From Mesorhizobium loti (GTDB taxonomy: Bacteria > Pseudomonadota > Alphaproteobacteria > Rhizobiales > Rhizobiaceae): a DNA stretch of 64,000 nucleotides. The DNA lies in assembly GCF_013170705.1 (NCBI RefSeq), contig NZ_CP033334.1, positions 1,612,001 through 1,676,000 on the forward strand, in the 5' to 3' direction. A model generated the notes under the pieces. It was not told where the DNA came from and ran no database searches. It saw nothing but the letters and a program-made list of their open reading frames with translations. The position numbers and the translations under genes are program-made. Of the stretch, positions 1 to 7,842 are shown piece by piece. How positions within the stretch are numbered: the stretch's first letter is position 1; the number at the start of each line of letters is the position of its first letter.

Positions 1-1071
1 CTGAAGCCGTGCGCCAAAGGCGTCGAGGAATTCGCTCGGCTGGCGGGCGTGACGCACGGTCTGCGTCGCCAGCGCCTGGACGGTCGCCAGTGTGTTCTTG
101 ACGCGGTGGTTGAGCTCACGCAGCAGGAGCCGCTGCCGCTCTTCGCCGAGCTTGCGTTCGGAAATGTCGTAGTTGACGCCAAAGATCAGCGTCGGCTTGC
201 CGTCGCCGTCGCGCTCGATGACGCTGCCGCGCGTGGCCACCCAGCGCGGCGGGTGAAAGTCCTTCACCCGGTATTCGCCGAAATAATCGTCGCTGCCGGT
301 CAAGGCGTCGCGAAAGCGGGTTTCGGTCTGATAGACGTCGCGCGGATCTATGGCGGTCAGGATGTCGCGCGCCCGCAGCCGGGTCGAACGCGGCAGGTTG
401 AACAATTCCGACAATCGCACATCGCATTCGATGATGTCGGTGCGGACATCCCATGCCCAGCTGGCCAGCGATGCCGCATCGAGCGCGATGGCACGCCGCT
501 TCTCCTCGCGCGCAAGCGCTGCCTCGGCGATGGCGCCGCTGCGGGTCGCGTCCTTCAAGGTGAACAGGCTGGCGGCAAGGCCTGCCAGCGTCTTCAACTG
601 GTCGAGCTTGGCCTGTGACGGAAAGGCATGTGGCTTGCGGTCGAGCACGCACAGCGTGCCGATCCTGGCGCCTGCCACGAGCATCGGCGCGCCGGCATAG
701 AAACGCACGTGGTGCTTGCCGGTGACCAGCGGATTGGCCTTGAAACGCGGGTCCGTCGTCGCGTCGGTCACCACCATGGGATCGTCGCCGGCGGCGATGG
801 CGTGGGCACAGAAGGAGATGTCGGTCGGGGTTTCGGTCTCGTCGAGCCCAAGGCAGGACTTGAACCATTGCCGCTCGACATCGACGAGCGTCACCAGGGC
901 GATCGGCACCTGCATCACGGACGCGGCAAGGCCGGTGATGCGGTCGAAATCCGGGTCGGCCGCTGTATCCAGCATCGCCAGCCCATGCAGCACGGCCAGC
1001 CGCTCTTCATCCTCTATCGAGCGCGCCACCTCGGCCGGCAGGCTCGCCCCTATTTCCGCCTTGCTATTCAC
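1..1071 (-). CDS. HWE-family sensor histidine kinase with GAF and PAS domains (partial)
   Basis: The first 357 codons are visible; the rest, including the ATPase domain, lies beyond the left edge. I read a GAF domain at about residues 20-165 (motif SFCAHAI, then GTLCVLD), a PAS domain at about 185-310, and then the phospho-acceptor box LLLRELNHRVKNTLATVQAL at about 325. That NHRVKNTLA box is typical of HWE/HisKA_2 kinases, whose histidine sits in the HRVKN core. No membrane segment is visible, so it should be a soluble sensor. The GTG start is my choice because the GAF domain begins shortly after it; an in-frame TTG lies 12 bases upstream. HWE kinases often feed the PhyR-NepR-EcfG general stress response, and three EcfG-type promoters follow within 1.6 kb, so a link is possible but inferred. 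Confidence 0.85.
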   Translation of the reverse strand, partial: MNSKAEIGASLPAEVARSIEDEERLAVLHGLAMLDTAADPDFDRITGLAASVMQVPIALVTLVDVERQWFKSCLGLDETETPTDISFCAHAIAAGDDPMVVTDATTDPRFKANPLVTGKHHVRFYAGAPMLVAGARIGTLCVLDRKPHAFPSQAKLDQLKTLAGLAASLFTLKDATRSGAIAEAALAREEKRRAIALDAASLASWAWDVRTDIIECDVRLSELFNLPRSTRLRARDILTAIDPRDVYQTETRFRDALTGSDDYFGEYRVKDFHPPRWVATRGSVIERDGDGKPTLIFGVNYDISERKLGEERQRLLLRELNHRVKNTLATVQALATQTVRHARQPSEFLDAFGARLQ

Positions 1072-1143
1072 CTCAATCCCCAATGCCCATGCCGGTCTTC
1101 GCCGTCTTGCCAACCCACCGGCCCGTCACGGGCTCGCTTTCCC

Positions 1144-1168
1144 GGAACCATCCTAGCAGGGAACCGTT
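1144..1168 (+). promoter_or_regulatory. EcfG-type general stress promoter
   Basis: GGAAC (1144-1148), exactly 16 bases, then CGTT (1165-1168). This is the consensus for the alphaproteobacterial general stress sigma factor EcfG. It points at the small membrane-protein gene 57 bases downstream. Confidence 0.75.
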
Positions 1169-1225
1169 ACCCGACCGTGTTTTGCCGAGTGCGCCCACAG
1201 GCGCAGAACGAAACAAGGATCGGCC

Positions 1226-1399
1226 ATGACCAAGATCATTCCCGAAGACAAGGCGCGACAGGGCCGATGGGGCTGGCACGGCCTGCGCATCCTGATCGCC
1301 GCGCTGCTGCTGGCTATCGCTGCCTGGGGCATCGCCGAAATCTATGGTGAGGTGGCCAAGACACCGGCGACGGAGCAGGGAAGTGCGCCGAGCGGCTAG
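1226..1399 (+). CDS. 57-residue single-span membrane protein
   Basis: ATG to TAG gives 57 residues: a charged head (MTKIIPEDKARQGRWGWHG), one hydrophobic segment at about residues 20-36 (LRILIAALLLAIAAWGIA), and a short polar tail ending in PSG. The ribosome site AAGGA stands 8-11 bases before the ATG. A perfect EcfG-type promoter sits just upstream, which supports both the gene call and a general-stress role. I do not recognise a named family; small single-span proteins of this type are common in rhizobial stress regulons. Function is unknown. Confidence 0.7.
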   Translation: MTKIIPEDKARQGRWGWHGLRILIAALLLAIAAWGIAEIYGEVAKTPATEQGSAPSG

Positions 1400-1400
1400 G

Positions 1401-1447
1401 GCAATTGCGGGAAAGGCGTGAGGCGGCTCTCCGCCCGGAATGGCGTC
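1401..1447 (-). repeat. Dispersed intergenic repeat, copy 1 (diverged)
   Basis: Read on the minus strand, this stretch matches the repeat at 42972-43009 over most of its length (GACGC-ATTCCGGGCGGA...GCAATTGC) and shares the end with the copies at 13687-13742 and 57963-58018. It fills the gap between two convergent genes. Confidence 0.55.
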
Positions 1448-1491
1448 AAGACAATGCTCTGTGTTCTCGGCCGTCATGGTTCGGGATAGCA

Positions 1492-2412
1492 TCAGGCGGC
1501 CTTTGCCTCGGCGAGGCTTGCGGGCACCAGGACGTTCAGCGCACAAGGCTTGATCTCGATGGTCGTTTCCCGATCGAGCCGGACCAGTTCACCGTCCATG
1601 ACGGCGCGGAACTTCCTGCTGCCGGAATGGATTTTCAGGACAGTGCGGTCGGCCTGATGGATTTCGACATGTTCATTGTCGCGCCATTTGCCGCGCGCCA
1701 CGTTGAAGAGGAATTTCACCAGTTCGGCGCGCTGCTGCGCCACCGTGACATAGATGCCGAGCACGCCGCCCGAAGGGTTGTCCGCATAGGGGAGGTGGCC
1801 CTCGCCGAACAGATTGTTGGTGACGCCGATGCCTGTTATGCGGGCCGTCATCTCCGCGTCCCCGATGCTGAGCGTCACGTTCATCGCGGGCGGGTTCTTG
1901 ATCGTCGCCCACGCCGCCTTGGCCGATGCTCCGATCTTGCCCAGGCGCGACCCAAATTCCATGCCTTGGCGCAGTTGCACCATCCTGGCATGCATGCCGA
2001 TCGAGAACTGATGGACGAAGGGTTGGCCATTGGCCGTGGCCATGTCGACCGCGATGATCTCGCCGTCGGCGAAGGATTCCAGCGCGGCATCAAGCGATTG
2101 CGGAATGCCGAGACCGCGTGCGAACAGGTTCATGGTGCCGGCCGGCAATATGGCAAGCGCCTTTCTCTTGCCCATCAGCCTGGCGGCCGCGGCCGAAATG
2201 GTTCCGTCCCCGCCTCCGGCGAGCACGACATCGACGCTACGGCGCGAGGCAGCGCTGTCGAGGGTTTCCACCACGTCCTTGCCGGCAACGACATCAATGC
2301 TGAGAGCATGGCCTGCCGTCTCCAGTGTCTGGCGCATCTTGTCGGAAAGGGCGGCGAGGTCGGTGGTGCGCAAGGTGCCGCCGTCTCGGTTCAGCACCGC
2401 CGCAAATTTCAT
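1492..2412 (-). CDS. Diacylglycerol/lipid kinase family protein (YegS/BmrU-like)
   Basis: The 306 residues carry the nucleotide-binding motif GGGDGT (66-71), followed by LAILPAGTMNLFARGLG, the hallmark of the DAGK catalytic domain, and a C-terminal YegS-like beta domain. Length fits the family (about 290-310). Such enzymes phosphorylate diacylglycerol or a related lipid or sphingoid substrate at the inner face of the membrane; the exact lipid cannot be read here. A minus-strand EcfG-type promoter (2467-2491) lies 55 bases upstream of the ATG, so stress induction is likely. It is divergent from the PRC-barrel gene, which has its own such promoter. Confidence 0.88.
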   Translation of the reverse strand: MKFAAVLNRDGGTLRTTDLAALSDKMRQTLETAGHALSIDVVAGKDVVETLDSAASRRSVDVVLAGGGDGTISAAAARLMGKRKALAILPAGTMNLFARGLGIPQSLDAALESFADGEIIAVDMATANGQPFVHQFSIGMHARMVQLRQGMEFGSRLGKIGASAKAAWATIKNPPAMNVTLSIGDAEMTARITGIGVTNNLFGEGHLPYADNPSGGVLGIYVTVAQQRAELVKFLFNVARGKWRDNEHVEIHQADRTVLKIHSGSRKFRAVMDGELVRLDRETTIEIKPCALNVLVPASLAEAKAA

Positions 2413-2466
2413 GCCCCGCTCCGTTTGCCAGCCAAAACGCGCCGGGCGAGCCCAGCCGCAGGCTGA

Positions 2467-2491
2467 AACGTGGCAATACGGGAAAGGTTCC
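2467..2491 (-). promoter_or_regulatory. EcfG-type promoter for the lipid kinase gene
   Basis: On the minus strand GGAAC (2491-2487), 16 bases, CGTT (2470-2467). The match and spacing equal those of the other two EcfG sites in this block. Confidence 0.75.
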
Positions 2492-2578
2492 GTTGGAAGG
2501 GTGCAATTCAGCGCATGTTCTCAAGCCGCCGCGCAACCGCTCCGTGTTTCTGGCCGCCGACTCCGGGCCGATTTTGTC

Positions 2579-2603
2579 GGAACAACAGCATGGTCACGAC
2601 GTT
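2579..2603 (+). promoter_or_regulatory. EcfG-type promoter for the PRC-barrel gene
   Basis: GGAAC (2579-2583), 16 bases, CGTT (2600-2603), 90 bases before the ATG of the PRC-barrel gene. The 281-base gap between the lipid kinase and PRC genes therefore holds two divergent stress promoters. Confidence 0.75.
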
Positions 2604-2693
2604 GTGAACCCGTGGAGATGCCACGCCCGATCTTCCCAGCGACGGTTCAATCGGGCGCGGCGTGCACGAAATCACGCACGAGGAGAGACTATC

Positions 2694-4007
2694 ATGATCC
2701 GCACCCTTTTAGCCACAACCGCACTCGCAACGCTGATCGCGACCGGCGCCTTCGCACAGAGCGCGACCCCGGCTCCAGCGGGCGCACCTGCCGTTCAGGA
2801 GCCAGCCGCAGCCGCTTCGGTGCCGCGCGCCGAAGGCAGCATCGTCACCAACATCATCGGCGAATCCGTCTATAACGGCACGGGCGACGATGCCGAGAAC
2901 ATCGGCAAGGTCAGCGATGTCGTCTTCGACAAGGACGGCATGGCGAAATCCGTCGTTATCGGCGTCGGCGGCTTTCTGGGCGTAGGCGCGAAAAATGTCG
3001 CCTTCGAATACGACAAGCTGCAGTGGGCCGAGAAGAATGGCGACCGCTGGCTGGTTGCCCACACAACCAAGGAAGAATTGAAGGCGCATCCGGAGTTTGA
3101 CAGCAAGCCTTATGGACCCCCGCCAGCGCCAGCCGCGTCCACGGATGCGACAGCTCCCACGGCGCCGGCGACAACGGATACCGCGCAGAAACCTGTCGAC
3201 ATGAATGCCACCCCGGCGGAGCCGGTGAAGCGCGCCGACGGCAACCTTGCCACCAATATCCTTGGTGAGACCGTCTACAACGGTACCGGTGACGACGCGC
3301 AGAAAATCGGCAGTGTCAACGACATCGTGCTCTCCAACGAGGGCAAGGCCGAATCGCTGGTGATCGGGGTGGGTGGGTTTCTTGGGCTAGGCGCCAAGAA
3401 TGTCACCTATGATTTCGGCAAGGCACAGTGGGCGGAGAAGAACGGTGACCGCTGGCTGGTGGCGCAGACGACAAAGGAAGAGTTGCAGGCGCAACCGGAT
3501 TTCAACCGCAAGGCCTATGATCCGGTACCGGCGACGACCGCATCCAACGAACCCGCGGCGACTGCACCGGCCACGACCTCGGCCCCGGCCACCGCTCCGG
3601 CGGACAAGACAGCCGAGGCTCCTGCCGCGACGGCTCCCGACCAGACGCAGACGGCAGCCATCGACAAGTCCACGCTGACCGCAATGCCGGTCGGCGAGAT
3701 CAAGGCCGGCGACCTCAAGGGCACCACGGTTTACGGCGCCAATGATGCCAAGGTCGGCGAGATCAGCGATGTCGTGCTGACGCCCGACAACAAGACCGAT
3801 GCCGTGATCGTCGACGTCGGCGGCTTCCTCGGCATTGGCGGGAAGGAGGTCGCGGTTGGCCTGGATAATCTTAAATTCATGACCGACAAGAACGGCAAGA
3901 AGTATCTCTACACGACCTTCACAAAGGAACAGCTGCAGGCGCAAACCGCCTATGACAAGGGCAGCTATGCCGAGAAGCGCGACCAGCAGCGGATGATTGT
4001 GAGGTAG
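2694..4007 (+). CDS. Secreted protein with three PRC-barrel domains
   Basis: The 437 residues begin with a clear signal peptide (MIRTLLATTALATLIATGAFAQ). Three PRC-barrel repeats follow at about residues 45-140, 175-275 and 330-430, each with a GxVGGFLGxGxK core (GVGGFLGVGAK, GVGGFLGLGAK, DVGGFLGIGGK). They are joined by proline/alanine/threonine-rich linkers (for example near 145-170 and 285-325), which suggests flexible spacing in the periplasm. The first two repeats are much closer to each other than to the third. The ATG is chosen because it starts the signal peptide and follows GAGGAGA; the open frame extends upstream but without signal-peptide character. Single and multiple PRC-barrel proteins are frequent members of general stress regulons in Rhizobiales, which agrees with the EcfG promoter. 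The ligand is unknown. Confidence 0.88.
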   Translation: MIRTLLATTALATLIATGAFAQSATPAPAGAPAVQEPAAAASVPRAEGSIVTNIIGESVYNGTGDDAENIGKVSDVVFDKDGMAKSVVIGVGGFLGVGAKNVAFEYDKLQWAEKNGDRWLVAHTTKEELKAHPEFDSKPYGPPPAPAASTDATAPTAPATTDTAQKPVDMNATPAEPVKRADGNLATNILGETVYNGTGDDAQKIGSVNDIVLSNEGKAESLVIGVGGFLGLGAKNVTYDFGKAQWAEKNGDRWLVAQTTKEELQAQPDFNRKAYDPVPATTASNEPAATAPATTSAPATAPADKTAEAPAATAPDQTQTAAIDKSTLTAMPVGEIKAGDLKGTTVYGANDAKVGEISDVVLTPDNKTDAVIVDVGGFLGIGGKEVAVGLDNLKFMTDKNGKKYLYTTFTKEQLQAQTAYDKGSYAEKRDQQRMIVR

Positions 4008-4077
4008 GGCACTAGGGCAGTGGGCAGCAGGTGCGGCACGTCGGTGCCGGTATATCCAAACAGACTGCCTTACTGCC

Positions 4078-5664
4078 CTATTCCCTTATTGCCTTGCTCA
4101 CATGGCCAACCACGCCATTTTCCGTCAACTCCGCCAGCGCCAGTGACTGGTCGAGATGTTCGGCCCGCCAGGCGAGAAGCCGCTCGGCGAATTCCAGGCG
4201 GGTGGACAGATGTGCGGGGCTGGTGGCGAGGTTGGTCAGTTCGCCAGGGTCTGTCTCGATGTTGAAAAGCAATGGCGGCAGGCCGCCGCCAAAATGCACA
4301 TATTTGAATTTCTTGGTCCGGATGACCGCCAGATTGCACTGGCGTGAGGCAATGCCGAAATGCGCCTCGGCCTCGCCGCCTGCGATCGACCGGAAATCGA
4401 ATTCCCAGTGCGCGGCATCGCGCCAGCTGGCCGGGGTTCCGCCGCTCAGGAATGGTTTCAGCGAACATCCGTCGAGATGCGGTTTGGGCGTCTCGCCAAG
4501 CAGGTCCATAAGCGTGGGCAGGATGTCTACGGCTTCGGTGAAGCGATCGATGCTGGTGCCGGCAGCCTTGCCATGCCGCGGATCGCGAATGATCAGCGGA
4601 ATGTGGTAGCTGCCATCGAAATAGCCGCCCTTGCCCAGCATGAAATGGTCGCCCATCATCTCGGCGTGATCCGAGGTGAGAATGATGATGGTGTCGTCCC
4701 AGGCACCTGAAACCTTGACTGCCTGCCAGATGCGGCCAAGCTGTGCGTCGACCTCCGAGATCATGCCGTAATAAATCGCCCGGATGCGGCGGAAATCATC
4801 CTCGCTCCAGTCGTGCACCCTGCCTGCCGCGCCGGGACGGAACTTCGCGCGTTTCTGGCGGCCAAGATCATAGGCGAGGTACGGATGGCTCTGAGCTTCA
4901 GCCCGCCAGCTCTCCGCACGGTGAAACGCCGGGCCATCGGCCGGATCATATAGCGTGTTGTAGGGCTTCGGCACGATGAAGGGGGGATGCGGGCTGATGA
5001 AGGAGAGATGCGCGAACCAGGGCGTCGCCTGCTCCTGCTCGCCGAGCCAGCGGATGAACTCATCGGCGAGGAAAGCCGTCGGCGTATGGTCCTTCGAATA
5101 GACCGGCGGCGCCTCGGTCACCGCGTCGGCGTCGCCTTCCTCGTCCACGGGACGATGGATGTCGGGAGATCCGGCGCTGGTATCGATGCCGTGCAGCTTC
5201 AGCCAGGACAGCCACTGCTTCTGGTGCTCGGGCAGCAGTTGCCGCACGGTGAATCCAGGCAGTACGCCTTCGTAGCTTTTCAGCCTTGGATCGCCTGAAC
5301 TCATGAGGCGCGGATCGAGCGACACGTCGGTGTAACCGAACAGGGTCGGATCGTAGCCAAGGCCGCGCGCGTGCAGAGCGATGTTGCCGTGGCGGGCATC
5401 AAGTGGCGAGCCGTTGCGGCAGACCCGGTTGTTCATCTGGTAGAGGCCGGTGTAGAGGCAGGCACGGGCCGGCGAGCAGGGCGCCGCGCCGCCATAGTGA
5501 CGCTTGAACAGCACGCCTTCCGCGGCCAGCGCGTCGGCATTCGGTGTCTTGACCACGGAGTGGCCGGCGGCCGACAGGCAATCGCCGCGCCACTGGTCGC
5601 AAGTGATCAGGAGAACGTTGGGGCGTCTGGCTTTTCCTGTCACTCGCGATACCTTTCGCTGCAT
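4078..5664 (-). CDS. Sulfatase / phosphonate monoester hydrolase family enzyme
   Basis: The 528 residues belong to the alkaline phosphatase-like sulfatase superfamily. CSPAR at residues 63-67 is the CxPxR site where cysteine is converted to formylglycine; metal ligands are visible in TCDQWRGD (near 23) and SDHAEMMGDH. The stretch after CSPAR (LYTGLYQMNNRV...GSPLDARHGN...GLGYDPTLFGYTD) resembles rhizobial phosphonate monoester hydrolases more than arylsulfatases, so a phosphodiester, phosphonate or sulfate ester substrate is possible. No signal peptide, so cytoplasmic. An in-frame GTG at 5643 with AAAGG before it is a possible later start. An inverted repeat (5729-5755) lies upstream, shared with the divergent dioxygenase operon. 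Maturation would need a formylglycine-generating enzyme elsewhere. Confidence 0.87.
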   Translation of the reverse strand: MQRKVSRVTGKARRPNVLLITCDQWRGDCLSAAGHSVVKTPNADALAAEGVLFKRHYGGAAPCSPARACLYTGLYQMNNRVCRNGSPLDARHGNIALHARGLGYDPTLFGYTDVSLDPRLMSSGDPRLKSYEGVLPGFTVRQLLPEHQKQWLSWLKLHGIDTSAGSPDIHRPVDEEGDADAVTEAPPVYSKDHTPTAFLADEFIRWLGEQEQATPWFAHLSFISPHPPFIVPKPYNTLYDPADGPAFHRAESWRAEAQSHPYLAYDLGRQKRAKFRPGAAGRVHDWSEDDFRRIRAIYYGMISEVDAQLGRIWQAVKVSGAWDDTIIILTSDHAEMMGDHFMLGKGGYFDGSYHIPLIIRDPRHGKAAGTSIDRFTEAVDILPTLMDLLGETPKPHLDGCSLKPFLSGGTPASWRDAAHWEFDFRSIAGGEAEAHFGIASRQCNLAVIRTKKFKYVHFGGGLPPLLFNIETDPGELTNLATSPAHLSTRLEFAERLLAWRAEHLDQSLALAELTENGVVGHVSKAIRE

Positions 5665-5728
5665 GTTCGATGCCGTTCATGGAAACGATTTCCCGCAACG
5701 GCGCAAGGCCGCCCCCATTAGCTAATTG

Positions 5729-5755
5729 GTGAACAAATCTCTTTTTATTGTTCAC
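5729..5755. promoter_or_regulatory. Inverted repeat, probable operator
   Basis: GTGAACAA (5729-5736) and TTGTTCAC (5748-5755) are perfect 8-base arms around an AT-rich 11-base spacer. It lies between the divergent sulfatase and dioxygenase genes, in the most AT-rich part of the gap. The regulator is not evident in the window. Confidence 0.5.
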
Positions 5756-5867
5756 TTTTACAGCACAGTCCATTCTGCGTTTACCGCCTTTGCCGCAAGC
5801 GGAGGTGTCCTCATATTGGCTCGGACAGCGGCGAGGGCCGCACAAACACAAGGGAAGGAGCAAGACA

Positions 5868-6800
5868 ATGCTCGACCAGATCAAGGGCCTGCACCACGTC
5901 ACCTCCATGGCTGGGGATGCGCGCCAGAACAATGACTTCTTCACCCACAAGCTCGGCCTGCGCCGGGTCAAGAAGACAGTCAACTTCGACGCGCCCGACG
6001 TCTACCACCTCTATTATGGCGACGAGGTCGGCACGCCCGGTTCGGTGATGACCTATTTTCCGTTTCCCAACATCGGCAAGGGCCGCCGCGGCGTCGGCGA
6101 AGTCGGCACCACGGTCTACTCCGTGCCGCAAGGCACGCTCGCCTATTGGGAAAAGCGCTTCGCCAACGAAGGCGTGGCGGATGTCTCCCGCGAGGAGAGC
6201 TTCGGTGAGCAACGGCTCAGATTTGCGGGTCCCGACGGCGACGGTTTCGCGCTTGTCGAAGCCAAGGTCGACAGCCGTGCGCCCTGGGTGAAGGGCGGTG
6301 TTCCGGCCGACGAAGCGATCCGTGGCTTCCACTCGGTCGCGCTTCGGCTGAAGGATGGCGGCGCCACCGAGGAGCTCTTGAAATTCATGGGCTACGAGGA
6401 GATCGAGAAATCAGGCAATGTCAGGCGGCTGGCCGTCAAGAACGGCAATGGCGCCGATGTCGTCGATATAGAATCGCTGCCGACCGCGGCCTTCGCCGAT
6501 CTCGGCGCCGGCTCCGTCCACCACGTCGCCTTCGCCGTCGAGAACCGCGCCAAGCAGCTCGAAGTGCGCAAGGCGTTGATGGATACGGGTTATGGGGTGA
6601 CGCCGGTGATCGATCGCGATTACTTCTGGGCGATCTATTTCCGCACGCCGGGCGGCGTGCTGTTCGAAGTCGCCACCAACGAGCCGGGGTTCGACAAGGA
6701 CGAGGACACCGCGCATCTGGGCGAAGCGCTGAAGCTGCCGACGCAGCATCAGCATCTGCGGCCCTATCTCGAACAGCATCTGCAGAAGCTGGAAGGCTGA
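5868..6800 (+). CDS. Ring-cleaving dioxygenase, VOC/glyoxalase fold (MhqO-like)
   Basis: The 310 residues hold two vicinal-oxygen-chelate halves: an N-terminal one with LHHVTSMAGD (8-17) and a C-terminal one with HHVAFAV near 216-222 and a late VLFEVATNEPGF. These are the His and Glu metal ligands typical of MhqO/YkcA-type extradiol dioxygenases, which act on hydroquinone-like or catechol compounds. AGGGAAGGAG precedes the ATG at a good distance. It is first in a tight operon with an esterase (4-base gap) and a small acetyltransferase, the same pairing as mhqO/mhqD in quinone-detoxification clusters. Likely role: detoxification or breakdown of quinones. Confidence 0.87.
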   Translation: MLDQIKGLHHVTSMAGDARQNNDFFTHKLGLRRVKKTVNFDAPDVYHLYYGDEVGTPGSVMTYFPFPNIGKGRRGVGEVGTTVYSVPQGTLAYWEKRFANEGVADVSREESFGEQRLRFAGPDGDGFALVEAKVDSRAPWVKGGVPADEAIRGFHSVALRLKDGGATEELLKFMGYEEIEKSGNVRRLAVKNGNGADVVDIESLPTAAFADLGAGSVHHVAFAVENRAKQLEVRKALMDTGYGVTPVIDRDYFWAIYFRTPGGVLFEVATNEPGFDKDEDTAHLGEALKLPTQHQHLRPYLEQHLQKLEG

Positions 6801-6804
6801 GACC

Positions 6805-7425
6805 ATGAGCAAGGACGCTTACATCCACAAGGTGCTGCCCGGTTCGCCGGGCGGCCCCATGCTTTTCGTCTTCCACGGCACCGGCGGCGACGAGACCCAG
6901 CTTCTGTCGCCCGGGCGCGATCTCGTGCCCCAGGCCACCATCATCTCGCCGCGCGGCGATGTGTCGGAACACGGCGCGGCGCGCTTCTTCCGCCGCACCG
7001 GTGAGGGCGTCTACGACATGGACGACCTGGCGCGGGGGACAAGCAAGATGGCTGAATTCGTCAAGGCGCATGTCGAGGCGGCGAAGCCGTCGGCGGTGCT
7101 GGGCCTCGGCTATTCCAATGGCGCCAACATATTGGCGTCCGTGGTGTTCGCCGAGCCAGGTCTGTTCGACGCCACGGTGCTGATGCATCCGCTGATCCCG
7201 TTCGAACCGAAGGTGGAGGGCAACCTCGCCGGCCGGCACATCCTGCTGACCGCCGGCAAGCGCGATCCGATCTGCCCGCCGAACCTGACGACACGGCTCG
7301 AAGCCTATTTGCGTGCCGACGGCGCCGATGTCACAGTGGAGTGGCACGAAGGCGGGCACGAGGTGCGGCCAAATGAAATCGAGGCGGCGCGGCGGCTCTT
7401 TGCCGGTGTCGCTCAAGGAGTTTAG
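6805..7425 (+). CDS. Alpha/beta hydrolase, carboxylesterase (MhqD-like)
   Basis: The 206 residues form a compact alpha/beta hydrolase. HGTGGDE (24-30) is the oxyanion-hole region, GYSNGA (102-107) the nucleophile elbow with Ser104, then an aspartate in AGKRDPICPP and a histidine in HEGGHEV complete the triad. Length and motifs match MhqD-type phospholipase/carboxylesterases. It is translationally close to the dioxygenase before it and to the acetyltransferase after it (2-base gap), so the three proteins probably act in the same response. The natural ester is unknown. Confidence 0.87.
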   Translation: MSKDAYIHKVLPGSPGGPMLFVFHGTGGDETQLLSPGRDLVPQATIISPRGDVSEHGAARFFRRTGEGVYDMDDLARGTSKMAEFVKAHVEAAKPSAVLGLGYSNGANILASVVFAEPGLFDATVLMHPLIPFEPKVEGNLAGRHILLTAGKRDPICPPNLTTRLEAYLRADGADVTVEWHEGGHEVRPNEIEAARRLFAGVAQGV

Positions 7426-7427
7426 AA

Positions 7428-7727
7428 ATGCCCGACCAACTGCCTGAGATCGAACTGGAAGACCGCGGCTCCAAGGGCCGCTATGTCCTGCGTGGCCCCG
7501 GAGGCGCCGAGGCCGAGATGACCTTCACCAAGATCGGCGAGCACCAGATCATCATCGACCATACCGAAGTGCCGGACGCGTTTCGCGGCCAGGGTGCCGG
7601 ACTTCGGCTGGTCACCCGCGCCGTCGAGGATGCGCGCGCGGCGGGCAAGACGATCATTCCGCTTTGCCCGTTCGCCAACGCCCAGTTCCGCCGCCATCCG
7701 GAATGGGCCGACGTGCTGAAGCGGTAG
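7428..7727 (+). CDS. Small GNAT-like N-acetyltransferase (YjdJ type)
   Basis: At 99 residues this is the minimal Gcn5-related fold of the YjdJ family: a beta sheet with IDHTEVPDAFRGQGAG (about 44-59), where RGQGAG is the acetyl-CoA pyrophosphate loop, then a helix and IIPLCPFANAQFRRHPE near the end. The substrate of this family is not established. It is the third gene of the dioxygenase-esterase operon and starts 2 bases after the esterase stop. Confidence 0.85.
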   Translation: MPDQLPEIELEDRGSKGRYVLRGPGGAEAEMTFTKIGEHQIIIDHTEVPDAFRGQGAGLRLVTRAVEDARAAGKTIIPLCPFANAQFRRHPEWADVLKR

Positions 7728-7825
7728 CGAGCGCGGCACTTCGTTGATAGACGGCAGCGGGGGGATAAGGGGCAGCTCCCGCTGCCAGTTGGCTTTGTCA
7801 TTTGCCGCGACCGGATATCTTGCCT

Positions 7826-7838
7826 AGATATGATATCT
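7826..7838. promoter_or_regulatory. Short perfect palindrome before the dipeptidase gene
   Basis: AGATAT-G-ATATCT, five bases before the proposed GTG start; a related GATATC lies 12 bases further left. AT-rich in a GC-rich setting. It could be an operator or part of a promoter; nothing more can be said. Confidence 0.35.
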
Positions 7839-7842
7839 CGCC

